DNA from: Roseiarcus sp036513315
GTDB lineage: Bacteria > Pseudomonadota > Alphaproteobacteria > Rhizobiales > Beijerinckiaceae
Direction: 5' to 3'
Length of the DNA: 64,000 nt
Assembly (NCBI GenBank): GCA_036513315.1
Contig: DATBZF010000127.1
Location: 1-64,000, forward strand
Shown: positions 49,557 through 58,895 of the stretch, piece after piece
Layout: every line of letters begins with the position of its first letter
Position numbering within the stretch: position 1 is the stretch's first letter
Program-made: the position numbers and the translations under genes
Notes under the pieces: model-generated
The model's input: only the letters and a program-made list of their open reading frames with translations
Told to the model about the DNA's origin: nothing
Databases searched by the model: none

Positions 49557-49585
49557 TTGCCCGTAGCATAGAACTATTCTAAACT
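49557..49585 (+). promoter_or_regulatory. bfr promoter with Irr-like box in the spacer
   Basis: TTGCCC (49557-49562), a 17-base spacer and TAAACT (49580-49585) form a plausible promoter. The perfect palindrome TAGAA-CTA-TTCTA (49569-49581) lies inside it and matches the Irr/ICE core, so Irr binding would occlude RNA polymerase. The bfr start is about 50 bases downstream. Confidence 0.6.
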
Positions 49586-49635
49586 GACTGATGCGGTCGG
49601 TCAATTCACCGGCGGCGGCGTTCAAGGAGCTGAGG

Positions 49636-50145
49636 ATGAAGGGCGACGCGAAAGTCGTTGAATATCTCAACAAGGGTCTGCGCAGCGAATTGACCGCGAT
49701 CAGCCAATATTGGCTGCATTACCGCCTGCTCGACAATTGGGGTCTCAACGGCCTCGCCAAACAATGGCGCGAGGAATCGATCGAGGAAATGCGGCATGCC
49801 GATCGCTTCATCGATCGCATCATTTTCCTCGAAGGCTTCCCCAATCTGCAGACGCTCGATCCGTTGTTGATCGGCCAGAACGTCGAGGAAGTCATCCAAT
49901 GCGATCTCAAGGCGGAGGTCTCCGCCCGCGCGCTCTATCAGGAAGCCGCGGAATATTGCATCAGGATCAAGGATTATCCGAGCCGCGACCTGTTCGTCCT
50001 GTTGATGTCGGATGAGGAGGGCCATATCGACTTCCTCGAGACGCAGCTCGATCTCATCAAGCGCATCGGCCTCGAACGCTATACGCAGTCCCATATCGGC
50101 GGCCTCGGCGAAGGCGGCACGCCGGGACTGCGCGGCGAGAAATAA
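49636..50145 (+). CDS. bfr: Bacterioferritin
   Basis: Heme-containing iron-storage protein of 169 residues that assembles as a 24-mer cage. It begins MKGDAKVVEYLNKGLRSELTAISQYWLH. Ferroxidase residues are in ELTAISQY, EESIEEMRHADR and MSDEEGHIDFLE. The heme-ligand methionine is kept in EEMRHAD (equivalent to Met52 of the E. coli protein). ATG 49636 with AAGGAG upstream is favoured over the 49591 frame start. It forms the iron-storage unit with bfd and mbfA. Confidence 0.96.
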   Translation: MKGDAKVVEYLNKGLRSELTAISQYWLHYRLLDNWGLNGLAKQWREESIEEMRHADRFIDRIIFLEGFPNLQTLDPLLIGQNVEEVIQCDLKAEVSARALYQEAAEYCIRIKDYPSRDLFVLLMSDEEGHIDFLETQLDLIKRIGLERYTQSHIGGLGEGGTPGLRGEK

Positions 50146-50158
50146 CGGGCGGCCCGGC

Positions 50159-50668
50159 CTATCGGACCATGACCACCGGCGCGCCGACGCTGACGCGATC
50201 GAAGAGATCGATCACGTCTTCGTTCAGCATACGGATGCATCCATAGGACGCCGCCGTGCCGACCGAAGCGCGCATCGCCATCGTCGTGCCGTGGATCGCC
50301 ACTTCGTCGCGGTCGAGGGTTATCGCCCGGGCGCCCATCGGGTTATGGGGCGACCCGCCTGGAATCACGTCGGGCAATTCGGGGTGGTCCCGCTTGACCG
50401 ATTCGGGCGGCGACCACGCGGGGTCGACATATTTGCCATCCACTTTGGCGTAGCCGCTCCATTCCTTGCCGCGCTTGGCGACGGCGACGGGATAGGCGAT
50501 GGCCGATTGCGGGCCGGTGATCAAATATAACTTGCGCGCACTCTGGCTGATGACGATCGTGCCGACTTCATAGGGCGAGGAGAAAGCAACGATGTCGCGC
50601 GCCTGAGCGAGCGATGCGGCGCCGAGAAAAAGCGCAAGCCCGACCGCCGCCGTACGCCAGTTTCGCAT
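50159..50668 (-). CDS. L,D-transpeptidase (YkuD family)
   Basis: A 169-residue exported enzyme that makes 3-3 peptidoglycan cross-links or attaches proteins to peptidoglycan. A signal peptide (about 5-23) precedes the YkuD domain. The active site reads AIHGTTMAMRASVG and ends SYGCIRM, with the catalytic cysteine preserved and Tyr where many have His. The IPGGSPHNPMGARAITLD segment before it is typical. It converges with bfr, 13 bases apart, over a small CGGGC/GCCCG hairpin. Confidence 0.92.
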   Translation of the reverse strand: MRNWRTAAVGLALFLGAASLAQARDIVAFSSPYEVGTIVISQSARKLYLITGPQSAIAYPVAVAKRGKEWSGYAKVDGKYVDPAWSPPESVKRDHPELPDVIPGGSPHNPMGARAITLDRDEVAIHGTTMAMRASVGTAASYGCIRMLNEDVIDLFDRVSVGAPVVMVR

Positions 50669-50881
50669 TCGTCATCCCCGATCCGTCGGCGGCCGGAGTT
50701 GGGCCGCGTGAGGATCAGAATACCATCGGAGCGTCTTGTCCGCGGCAAAGCCCCGCGGATTGGTAAACTTTGCATAAAATGAGCGCGCGCAGGGCGGGCT
50801 GAATAGAGACGCCGGGCTTTCTATAGTATTTATCGATTGAATCGCTTATGTATGGGCATCGGATCGGTCCAAGGGCCAAAG

Positions 50882-51331
50882 ATGCTGACGAACAAGGGAA
50901 AATACGGCCTGAAGGCCATGGTTCATCTGGCTGGGCTGGAGCCTGGGCGCCCAGCGCTGGTGGCGGACATCGCCGCCGCCAACGATATCCCCAAAAAATT
51001 CCTTGACGCCATTCTCGGTGAATTGCGCACTGCCGGCCTCGTCCATTCCAAGAAGGGCCGCGGCGGCGGCTATGTTCTCGCCAAACGTCCGGCGCAGATC
51101 ATGGTTGGCGATATCGTTCGGGCGCTGGATGGGCCTTTGGCGCCGATCGCCTGCGCCAGCAAGGGCTATTACCGGCGCTGCGACGATTGCCCGACCGAGG
51201 GCAATTGCACAGTGCGGCTGATGATGCTGGAAGTGCGCAATTCCATCGCGTCGGTTCTCGACAATCGCTCGCTCGCCTCGATGCGCGCATTAGCCGATGT
51301 CGATGAATCAAGCCTGATGTACTATATATAG
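50882..51331 (+). CDS. Rrf2-family Fe-S transcriptional regulator
   Basis: A 149-residue winged-helix regulator. The N-terminal HTH shows MLTNKGKYGLKAMVHLAG, DIPKKFLDAILGELRTAGLV and SKKGRGGGYVLAK. Four cysteines (C91, C100, C103, C109) lie in the loop where Rrf2 proteins such as IscR, RirA and NsrR hold a cluster, so iron, oxygen or NO sensing is likely. The start at 50882 is chosen since the family begins here. It lies close to the iron-storage genes but is not the classical RirA by inspection. Confidence 0.88.
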   Translation: MLTNKGKYGLKAMVHLAGLEPGRPALVADIAAANDIPKKFLDAILGELRTAGLVHSKKGRGGGYVLAKRPAQIMVGDIVRALDGPLAPIACASKGYYRRCDDCPTEGNCTVRLMMLEVRNSIASVLDNRSLASMRALADVDESSLMYYI

Positions 51332-51340
51332 TCGAGGGCT

Positions 51341-52615
51341 TTAATCCTTCGCGGCCTTGCGCCGCTTCTGCGACTTGGCGAGCGCATCGACGCTGGCGTG
51401 GAAATCGACGATGCGCGGAGCGATCAACGCCCGGAAGCGCGAGCCGTTGAAGACGCCGTAATGGCCGACATCCTTCTGCAGGTAGTGGACCTTCAGCTCG
51501 GCGGGAATATTGGCGCACAACTCCTGCGCGGCATAGGTCTGGCCGACGCCTGATATGTCGTCGTTCTCGCCCTCGACGGTCATCAGCGCACAGCGGCGGA
51601 TGGCTTTCAGATCGACCGGCGCGCCGCGGTGCTTCATCTCGCCCTTGGGCAGGGAATGTTCTACGAACACCGTCTCGATCGTCTGCATGTAATATTCGGC
51701 GGCAAGGTCCATCACCGCCATATATTCATCGTAGAACTCGCGATGTTTCTCGGCAGAATCGCCATCGCCCGAGACGAGATTATTGAACATGTCGACATGG
51801 GCGCTGACATGCCGGTCGAGGTTCATCGCCATGAAGCCCGACAATTGCAGGAAGCCGGGATAGACAACGCGGCCGAAGCCGGCATGGGGAAACGGCACCA
51901 CATTCAGGCAATTGTCGCGAAACCATTCGACGCCGCGCCGCTCGGCCAGAAGATTGACCGCCGTCGGGCTGCGCCGCGTGTCGATCGGACCGCCCATTAG
52001 CGTCATCGACGCCGGAATATCGCTGTGGTCTTCAGCCTCCATCAAGGCAACCGCGGCGATCAGCGGAACGGCCGGCTGGCAGACGCCGATCGTATGGGCG
52101 CCCGGTCCGATCAAAGCCAGCATTTCGCGGAGATAGACGATGTAATCGTCGAGGTCGAACCCGCCGGCGACGAGCGAAACGTTGCGCGCATTGGCCCAGT
52201 CGGTAATGAAAACTTCATGCGTCGGCAGGAAAGCTTCCACCGTGCCGCGCAACAGCGTCGCATAATGGCCGGACATTGGCGCGACGATCAGCAACCTGGG
52301 CTGCGGCGCGCGAAGCTTCGCGCCTTCGCGGACGAAACGAAGGAGGCTGCAAAAAGGGCGCTGCCAAACGACCTCCTCCCTCACCGTGCAGGGCACGCCA
52401 TCGACCGCAGTCTTCTGAAGCCCGAAAACCGGCTTTCCATAGCTGCGGGTCATCCGCTCGAACAATTCTGCGCCGGCGGCGATATTCTTGCCGAACGGCG
52501 TGTTGGTCAGCGGATTGAACGGATTGGCGAAGACAAGCCGGCTGGCGTTCGAGATCGCGCGCGCCGGTCCCAGCGCCGCGAGAGCCATCTCGTACATCTG
52601 ATAGGAAAAATTCAT
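51341..52615 (-). CDS. phaZ: Intracellular polyhydroxyalkanoate depolymerase
   Basis: A 424-residue alpha/beta-hydrolase-like enzyme that releases 3-hydroxyacids from PHB granules. Visible parts are MNFSYQMYEMALAALGP at the N terminus, VAPMSGHYATLLRGTVEAFL and FITDWANARNV, VCQPAVPLIAAVALM (the nucleophile region, with Cys), GGPIDTRRSPTAVN and the C-terminal GHYGVFNGSRFR with the catalytic His. These match the PhaZ1 family of rhizobia. The C terminus ends in a basic KSQKRRKAAKD tail. Converges with the Rrf2 gene, nine bases apart. Confidence 0.93.
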   Translation of the reverse strand: MNFSYQMYEMALAALGPARAISNASRLVFANPFNPLTNTPFGKNIAAGAELFERMTRSYGKPVFGLQKTAVDGVPCTVREEVVWQRPFCSLLRFVREGAKLRAPQPRLLIVAPMSGHYATLLRGTVEAFLPTHEVFITDWANARNVSLVAGGFDLDDYIVYLREMLALIGPGAHTIGVCQPAVPLIAAVALMEAEDHSDIPASMTLMGGPIDTRRSPTAVNLLAERRGVEWFRDNCLNVVPFPHAGFGRVVYPGFLQLSGFMAMNLDRHVSAHVDMFNNLVSGDGDSAEKHREFYDEYMAVMDLAAEYYMQTIETVFVEHSLPKGEMKHRGAPVDLKAIRRCALMTVEGENDDISGVGQTYAAQELCANIPAELKVHYLQKDVGHYGVFNGSRFRALIAPRIVDFHASVDALAKSQKRRKAAKD

Positions 52616-53008
52616 CGGTCCAATCATCCCCAGCCGTGGCGGGCGCTTCGTTCACAGGTCGCCCATCCTCACCCATATAAGTTAAGGTTCGCATCTAAAC
52701 GAATCAATGTCGCAAAAGGTATAAGAAGCGGAACCTGGGGAAAGTTCCGGCAGGCGAGTCCGCCCTGGAATCCGAAGCCTTGAACCGCCCTGGCGGACGG
52801 GCGTTCGGGCGCGCCGCGCGAGCCGCGCATTTTCCTCCTTCATCGAGCAATATCAGGGCTCTGGTACACAAAACTGTCTCGCCGCCGCCAAGCAGGACGG
52901 AGGTTCATACACCGCTCGTCCATACTAGTTATTACACATAACTAACAGGAAACCGGGCGAACATTTTATCGTGAAGCCCGCCCACGCGCCGTCGCGCGCG
53001 GCGAAAGC
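52616..53008. other. Gene-free AT-richer stretch with a palindrome
   Basis: A 393-base space between phaZ and the isomerase gene, both on the minus strand. No gene is supported. It holds TAGTTAT (52926-52932) and ATAACTA (52938-52944), a perfect 7-5-7 inverted repeat in a patch that is much richer in AT than its surroundings. The phaZ promoter should lie near 52670-52700 but no consensus pair is clear. Confidence 0.45.
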
Positions 53009-53641
53009 TCAACCCGCCGTGGATTGCGCCGTGAACGGCCGACGTCCGCTCTCGAGCGCATCGGCCAAGAGATCCAGACGGTCCTGGCCCCAGAAAATTT
53101 CGCCATCGAGCACATAAGAGGGCGCGCCGAATACGCCGATCTTGATCGCCTCGAGGCGATTGCCTTCATAGGCGGCGCGAATGGCGGGCGAATTGGCGTC
53201 GGCGAAAAGATTGGTCGGGTTGAAGCCGGCTACGCGCAGAAGCTCCGCCAGCACATTCTCATCGGCGAGGTTTTCCTCGCGCTCCCAAATGCCCTCGAAT
53301 GCTTTTTGCACGAAGGCGGCTGGGTCGGCGCCCGCCGCGACCAGGGCGAGCACCAGGCAATTGGCGAGATCGGCGTCGTAAGGCCAATATTTCGGCCATA
53401 AGTGAAACTCGAGCTTCCGCTTCTCGCGCCACCGCTGCAATTCGACGGTGCGATAGGCTTGTCGGGCAGGGTGGCGCCTGGCGAGCGGCAATCCGCCGGT
53501 TTCCGAGAAAACATTGTTCAAAAGAACCGGCTTGTAGGCGATTTTGGCGTCGCGCCGATGGGCAATATCGATGAAATGCCGATGCCCGATATAGGCCCAC
53601 GGGCTCACCAGCGAGAAATAATAGTCGATGCGACGGGACAT
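53009..53641 (-). CDS. 2-hydroxychromene-2-carboxylate isomerase family (DsbA-like)
   Basis: A 210-residue thioredoxin-fold protein of the kappa-class GST/HCCA isomerase type. The N-terminal RIDYYFSLVSPWAYIGHRHF places Ser/Pro in the active-site CxxC position, as in glutathione-using isomerases. Other segments are YKPVLLNNVFSETGG, WPYDADLANCLVLAL and GAPSYVLDGEIFWGQDRLDLL. In naphthalene pathways NahD isomerises 2-hydroxychromene-2-carboxylate, but no aromatic pathway is nearby, so the substrate is unknown. Confidence 0.88.
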   Translation of the reverse strand: MSRRIDYYFSLVSPWAYIGHRHFIDIAHRRDAKIAYKPVLLNNVFSETGGLPLARRHPARQAYRTVELQRWREKRKLEFHLWPKYWPYDADLANCLVLALVAAGADPAAFVQKAFEGIWEREENLADENVLAELLRVAGFNPTNLFADANSPAIRAAYEGNRLEAIKIGVFGAPSYVLDGEIFWGQDRLDLLADALESGRRPFTAQSTAG

Positions 53642-53806
53642 TGCGGCTCCGGTTTAATCTGCGCGATAGCGTCGGCTTCGGCCGCGTTAAAACGACGATC
53701 GCCCGCGATGGCGTTTCGTCATGATTTAGGATGAATGCTGGCGAATAAGTCGCCGCCTTGGAAAAAAGCCAGATTCAAGACGGAAATCAACGCATCGCTG
53801 ACCAAA

Positions 53807-55180
53807 TCATCCTGGCGGCCCGGCCGGCGCATCAGGCCTCGCATCGGCGCGCGGCGCCGCCGGCGAAACATTCTTCGCGGGCTCCGGCGCGACGACCTTG
53901 CCGATCCCGTGCAACAGATCGACGGCGGCGATCAATTGTTTATCGGCTTTGGCCTCGGCGGGCACATAGGCCTGCGACCCCATCTTCTCGTCGTCGCCGT
54001 TCTTGAGATGGCCCTTGAGCGAAGCCTCGCCCTCGATGTCGTCCTTGCCTTTCAGCTCGTTCGGCACGTCTTCGAGGATTTGGATGTCGGGCTGGATACC
54101 CTTGGCCTGGATTGAGCGGCCGGACGGTGTGTAATAGCGCGCCGTCGTCAGCGTCAGGGCGCCGTTGGGGCCAAGCGGCATGATCGTCTGCACCGAGCCC
54201 TTGCCGAACGAACGGCTGCCGATCAGCGTTGCTCGCTTGTGATCCTGCAGCGCGCCCGAGACGATTTCCGAGGCGGAAGCGGAGCCGCCGTTGATCAGCA
54301 CGACCAGCGGCCTGCCATGCGAGAGATCGGCGCCCGGCTGCGCGTCGTAACGCTGCGTCTCCTCGATATTGCGCCCGCGCGTCGAAACAATCTCGCCGCG
54401 ATCGAGGAAGGCGTTGACGATTTCAATCGACTGTTCGACCAGGCCGCCGGGATTGTTGCGCAAATCGAGGATATAGCCTTTGAGTTTGCCGCCTGGCGCG
54501 CGCTCGAACTTTTCCATCGCGGCCTTCAGTCCGTCAAAGGCCTGTTCGTCGAATTGCGCGATGCGGATATAGCCGATGTCGTCGCTCTCGACATGCGAAT
54601 GGACGGAGCGAAGCTTGATGACCTCCCGAACGATTCTGAACTCTTTGACTTCCTTGGTCGGCCCGCGCACGAGCTTGATCCGGACCAGCGAGCTGGGCGG
54701 CCCGCGCATCTTGTCCGCTGCCTGGTCGAACGACAGCGCCTTGGCCGATTGACCATCGATCTCGATAATGACGTCGCCCGAAAGAATGCCGGCCTTCGCC
54801 GCTGGCGTGTCGTCGATCGGCGAGATGATCTTGATGAGCCCGTTGTCGTCCACGATTTCGACGCCGATGCCGCCGAACTCGCCCTTGATCTGCTCCTGCC
54901 GGTCGCGAAAGGCGCGGGCGTCGAGATAGCTCGAATGGGGGTCCAGCGACGTCAGCATGCCATTGATCGCCGCCTCGATGAGCTTGCCTTCGTCGGGCTT
55001 TTCCACGTAATTGTTTTTGATCTTCTCGATCACGTCACCGAGCAAATTGAGCTGACGATAGGTGTCGGAGGCGGCGGCCAAAGCGCCATTGCCCAGAAGA
55101 GGCGGCGCATGCGGGACCCACAGCGCCGACCCGACGCCGATCGCAATCCCCAAAGCAACGTAAGAAACCTTGCGCACCAT
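53807..55180 (-). CDS. ctpA: C-terminal processing protease CtpA (S41)
   Basis: Periplasmic serine protease of 457 residues. An N-terminal signal or anchor helix (about 7-24) is followed by a PDZ domain (GVEIVDDNGLIKIISPIDDTPAAKAGILSGD, about 100-185) and the S41 catalytic domain. The Ser-Lys dyad is S302 (GGSASASEI) and K327 (SRSFGKGSVQ). The C-terminal 60 residues are Pro/Ala-rich and low in complexity. In rhizobia ctpA usually follows envC/rlmH; here those neighbours are not seen upstream. It is likely to trim envelope proteins or regulate cell-wall hydrolases. Confidence 0.95.
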   Translation of the reverse strand: MVRKVSYVALGIAIGVGSALWVPHAPPLLGNGALAAASDTYRQLNLLGDVIEKIKNNYVEKPDEGKLIEAAINGMLTSLDPHSSYLDARAFRDRQEQIKGEFGGIGVEIVDDNGLIKIISPIDDTPAAKAGILSGDVIIEIDGQSAKALSFDQAADKMRGPPSSLVRIKLVRGPTKEVKEFRIVREVIKLRSVHSHVESDDIGYIRIAQFDEQAFDGLKAAMEKFERAPGGKLKGYILDLRNNPGGLVEQSIEIVNAFLDRGEIVSTRGRNIEETQRYDAQPGADLSHGRPLVVLINGGSASASEIVSGALQDHKRATLIGSRSFGKGSVQTIMPLGPNGALTLTTARYYTPSGRSIQAKGIQPDIQILEDVPNELKGKDDIEGEASLKGHLKNGDDEKMGSQAYVPAEAKADKQLIAAVDLLHGIGKVVAPEPAKNVSPAAPRADARPDAPAGPPG

Positions 55181-55418
55181 CCGCGCCCTTTCACAGACTC
55201 TATCCAGAAATTTACGGGATAGACGCGATTCCAGGCATCATTGTGCCCCGGCTTGGCGTTCTCGGCAATCCGGCGTTTTGGGAGCGAATTTTCAGGGGAA
55301 TGTCGCCCTGGGATGGCGGGAGTCCTCGCCCGCTCTTGCAACGCCAGCCACGAAAGCAGGCGCTCGAAGAGCCAATCGGGGACGGTCGCGATTTCAAATG
55401 CGTCCGCATTCCCGCCGG

Positions 55419-57626
55419 TTACGCCGCCTTCGTTCTTTCCCCGAAGCGGCCGTAGAATGTCTCGCCTTTTTTGGCCATTTCGATCAGCAACGGATTGGGC
55501 GTGAAGCGATCGCCGTGTTTGGCGGCGAGCGATTGCGCGAGCTCGACAAAACGTTTTACGCCCATGCCATCGATATAGGACAGCGTGCCGCCGGCGAAAG
55601 GAGCGAAACCGAAGCCAAGGATCGAGCCGACATCGGCTTCGCGCGGATCGGTGACGACATTCTCCTCCATGCAGCGCGCCGCCTCCAGCGATTGGGTGAC
55701 GAGAAAGCGGTCCTTCAATTCCTGCACACTGAGAGCGTCGGGGTCGAGCGCCTTGCCGGCGATTTTGGCGAGGCCCGGCCACAAGCTTTTCGGTCCCTTC
55801 TCGGGATAATCGTAAAAACCCTTGGCGTTCTTGCGCCCGAACCGCTTCTCGGCGACGACCATCGCTTCGAGCACTTTCTCCTGCGCGGGATCGATGGCGT
55901 TGGCGCCGAGGTCCTTCTTGGTCGCAAGCAGGATTTTCCAACCGAGATCAATGCCGACTTCGTCATTGAGCGACAGCGGCCCGACCGGCATGCCCGCCAT
56001 TTTCGCGCAATTCTCGATCATCGCCGGCGGCACGCCCTCCATCAGCATCAGATGGCCTTCCCGGATGTAATTGCCGACGCAGCGGTTGGCGTAGAAGCCG
56101 CGGCAATCATTGACGACGATCGGCGTCTTCTTGATCGCGCGGACAAAATCCATCGCGGTCGCGAGCGCCCTGGCGCCGGTCTTCTCGCCCATGATGATCT
56201 CGACCAGCATCATCTTGTCGACGGGCGAGAAGAAATGCACGCCGATGAAATTGTCGGGCTTCAGCGACGTCTCGGCCAGCGAGGTGACCGGCAGGGTCGA
56301 AGTATTGGTGCCGAAAATCACGTCGGGACCGAGCACGCCTTGCGCGTTCTTGGTCGCCTCCGCCTTCACCGCGCGATCCTCGAACACCGCTTCGACGACA
56401 AGATCGCAGCCGGCGAGATCCTTATATTCAGCGCTGGCATGGATGCGCGCCAGCAGCGCGTCGCGATCGGCGGATTTCGCGCGGCCCTTGGCGATCTGGT
56501 TGCTGATCAGCTTGTGCGAATAGGCCTTGCCCTTATCCGCCGATTCCTGGTCGCGGTCGATCAACACCACATCGAGCCCGGCATTGGCCGAGACATAGGC
56601 GATGCCGGCCCCCATGAAACCGGCGCCGAGAACGCCGATCTTGCGCAATTTGGTCGGCGGCACGTCAGCCGGGCGGCGCGCGCCCTTGTTGAGTTCGCCC
56701 ATCGAGAGGAACAACGAGCGGATCATCGCCGCCGCTTCCTTCGACAGCACGATCTTGGCGAAATAGCGCGCCTCGATCGCCAGCGCGAGATCCATCGGCA
56801 ATTGCAATCCTTCATAGACGCAATTGAGGATCGCCTTGGCGGCGGGATAATTGTCGTAGGTTTCGCGGCGATAGATCGCATTGGCCGGCGGCCAGGTCAT
56901 CATGCCGGTCGGCGAGAACACGCGGCCGGACGGCAGTTTGAATTTGGGATCATCCCACGGCGCTTTGGCATTGGGATTGGCCTTCACCCAATCCTTGGCG
57001 CGCTGCACGATTTCGCCGGCCGGCGCCACCTCATGCACGAGGCCCATCGCCTTCGCGGCGGCCGGCTTGATCTGGTCGCCCTTGAACAGCATCTGCAAGG
57101 CGTCGCCGGTCTGCATCAACCGCGCCACGCGCTGGGTGCCTCCGCCGCCGGGGAACAGGCCGACCTTGATCTCGGGCAGGCCGACGCGAACCTTTTCGCC
57201 CTCCGAAACTACGCGATAATGGCAGGCGAGCGTGAGTTCGAAACCGCCGCCCATGCACACGCCATTGATCGCCGCAGCGACCGGTTTGCCCGCCGTCTCG
57301 AGCCGCCGATAGGCGCGCGACAATTCGCCGACCTGGCCGACGAAGGCGCGCATCGCCGCCTCTGGCCCCTCGGCCTTGACGAGCCGCGCATAATCGGCGC
57401 CCATCGTCTGCAGCATGGTGAGATCCGCGCCGCCGGAGAAGCCCTCCTTGCCTGAGGTGAAGACGGCGCCTTTGATCGCCGCGTCGGTCGCGATCTTATC
57501 GATGATCGCGCCGAGCTCCCGCCCGACGTCGGCCGAGATGACGTTCATCGAACGGCCCGGCATGTCCCATGTGACGAGCGCAATGCCGTCGGCATCGACA
57601 TCGAAACGGAAATTGGTGAAAGTCAT
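55419..57626 (-). CDS. fadJ: Bifunctional enoyl-CoA hydratase/3-hydroxyacyl-CoA dehydrogenase
   Basis: Fatty-acid beta-oxidation alpha subunit, 735 residues. The N-terminal crotonase domain (about 1-190) contains SGKEGFSGGADLTML and CMGGGFELTLACHYRV. The NAD-binding dehydrogenase begins near residue 325 with IGVLGAGFMGAGIAYVSANAG, followed by the catalytic VDKMMLVEIIMGE region and the C-terminal HAD domain. It hydrates enoyl-CoA and oxidises the 3-hydroxyacyl-CoA. The thiolase gene lies 21 bases upstream on the same strand, so the pair forms the multifunctional complex. Confidence 0.95.
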   Translation of the reverse strand: MTFTNFRFDVDADGIALVTWDMPGRSMNVISADVGRELGAIIDKIATDAAIKGAVFTSGKEGFSGGADLTMLQTMGADYARLVKAEGPEAAMRAFVGQVGELSRAYRRLETAGKPVAAAINGVCMGGGFELTLACHYRVVSEGEKVRVGLPEIKVGLFPGGGGTQRVARLMQTGDALQMLFKGDQIKPAAAKAMGLVHEVAPAGEIVQRAKDWVKANPNAKAPWDDPKFKLPSGRVFSPTGMMTWPPANAIYRRETYDNYPAAKAILNCVYEGLQLPMDLALAIEARYFAKIVLSKEAAAMIRSLFLSMGELNKGARRPADVPPTKLRKIGVLGAGFMGAGIAYVSANAGLDVVLIDRDQESADKGKAYSHKLISNQIAKGRAKSADRDALLARIHASAEYKDLAGCDLVVEAVFEDRAVKAEATKNAQGVLGPDVIFGTNTSTLPVTSLAETSLKPDNFIGVHFFSPVDKMMLVEIIMGEKTGARALATAMDFVRAIKKTPIVVNDCRGFYANRCVGNYIREGHLMLMEGVPPAMIENCAKMAGMPVGPLSLNDEVGIDLGWKILLATKKDLGANAIDPAQEKVLEAMVVAEKRFGRKNAKGFYDYPEKGPKSLWPGLAKIAGKALDPDALSVQELKDRFLVTQSLEAARCMEENVVTDPREADVGSILGFGFAPFAGGTLSYIDGMGVKRFVELAQSLAAKHGDRFTPNPLLIEMAKKGETFYGRFGERTKAA

Positions 57627-57647
57627 ATCCTGTCTCCGTTCCTTAGC

Positions 57648-58862
57648 TCAGACGCGCTCGATAATGGTGGCCGTGCCCATGCCGCCGCCGATGCACAAAG
57701 TGATGAGGGCTGTCGATTTGCCGGTGCGCTCCAGTTCGTCGAGCGCGGTGCCGAGAATCATCGCGCCGGTCGCGCCGAGCGGATGGCCCATCGCAATGGC
57801 GCCGCCATTGACATTGATCCTGGACGAATCGACGTCGAAGGCCTGCTGGAAGCGCAGCACGACGGAGGCGAAGGCCTCATTGACTTCGAAGAGATCGATG
57901 TCGGCGATCGTCATGCCGGCGCGGGCGAGCACTTTTTTCGTCACGTCGACTGGGCCGGTCAGCATGATCGCCGGCTCCGAGCCGATATTGGCGAAGGCGC
58001 GGATGCGGCCGCGCGGCTTAAGGCCGGCGCTGGCGCCGGCTTTCGCCGAGCCGAGCAACACGGCCGCCGCGCCATCGACAATGCCCGATGAATTGCCGGC
58101 GTGATGGACATGGATGACGCGCTCGACCTCGGGATGGGCCTGGATCGCCACCGCGTCGAAGCCGCCCTGCTCGCCCATCATGACGAAGGACGGCTTCAGC
58201 GCCGCCAGCGACTGCATATCGGTCTTCGGCCGCATGTGCTCGTCGTGATCGAGCAGGCTGACGCCATTGACGTCCTTGACCGGCGCGATCGACTTCTTGA
58301 AATGGCCGGCGTCCCAGGCGGCGCTCGCGCGCTTTTGCGATTCGACCGCATAAGCGTCGACGTCGTCACGCGAGAAGCCATATTTGGTCGCGATCAAATC
58401 GGCCGAAACGCCCTGCGGCATGAAATAGGCTGGTATGGCGAGGCTGGGATCGACCGGCCACGCGCCGCCCGATGCGCCGATGCCGACGCGACTCATCGAT
58501 TCTACGCCGCCGCCGATCGTCATATCGTGCTGGCCGGCCATGATCTGCGCGGCGGCGAAATTGACGCTGTCGAGGCCGGAAGCGCAAAAGCGATTGATCT
58601 GCACGCCTGGCACCTGATCGCCGAAGCCCGCCGCCAGCGCCCCCATCCGCGCGATATCGCCGCCCGCTTCGCCGACCGGATCGACGCAGCCCATCACCAC
58701 ATCGTCGACCAGATGGGGATCGAGATGATTGCGATCCTTGATCGCGCGCAAGGCGGTGGCGGCCAGATGCAGGGTCGTCGCCGTATGCAGCGAACCGTCC
58801 GGCTTGCCGCGCCCGCGCGGGGTGCGGACGTGATCGTAGATAAAGGCGTCGGTCATTGACAA
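57648..58862 (-). CDS. fadA: Acetyl-CoA C-acyltransferase (thiolase)
   Basis: Thiolytic last step of beta-oxidation, 404 residues. The acyl-accepting cysteine is in INRFCASGLDSVN near residue 90; the other active-site elements are NVNGGAIAMGHPLGATGAM and LCIGGGMGTA near the C terminus. It is first of the fadA-fadJ pair. AAGGAG before the ATG is a good ribosome site. FadI-type activity cannot be told apart from FadA by inspection. Confidence 0.94.
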   Translation of the reverse strand: MSMTDAFIYDHVRTPRGRGKPDGSLHTATTLHLAATALRAIKDRNHLDPHLVDDVVMGCVDPVGEAGGDIARMGALAAGFGDQVPGVQINRFCASGLDSVNFAAAQIMAGQHDMTIGGGVESMSRVGIGASGGAWPVDPSLAIPAYFMPQGVSADLIATKYGFSRDDVDAYAVESQKRASAAWDAGHFKKSIAPVKDVNGVSLLDHDEHMRPKTDMQSLAALKPSFVMMGEQGGFDAVAIQAHPEVERVIHVHHAGNSSGIVDGAAAVLLGSAKAGASAGLKPRGRIRAFANIGSEPAIMLTGPVDVTKKVLARAGMTIADIDLFEVNEAFASVVLRFQQAFDVDSSRINVNGGAIAMGHPLGATGAMILGTALDELERTGKSTALITLCIGGGMGTATIIERV

Positions 58863-58895
58863 TCTCCTTCAGCGCCGCCGGCGGCGCGGTGTTTC

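Noticed and set aside
55212..55409. A 65-codon minus-strand frame between ctpA and fadJ
   Set aside because: Composition is Arg/Ser/Pro-rich, with no start signal or motif.
55170..57455. A 761-codon open frame on the plus strand opposite fadJ
   Set aside because: It is antisense to a clear fadJ, is rich in Arg, His and Asp, and shows no domain. It is a by-product of GC-rich codon use.
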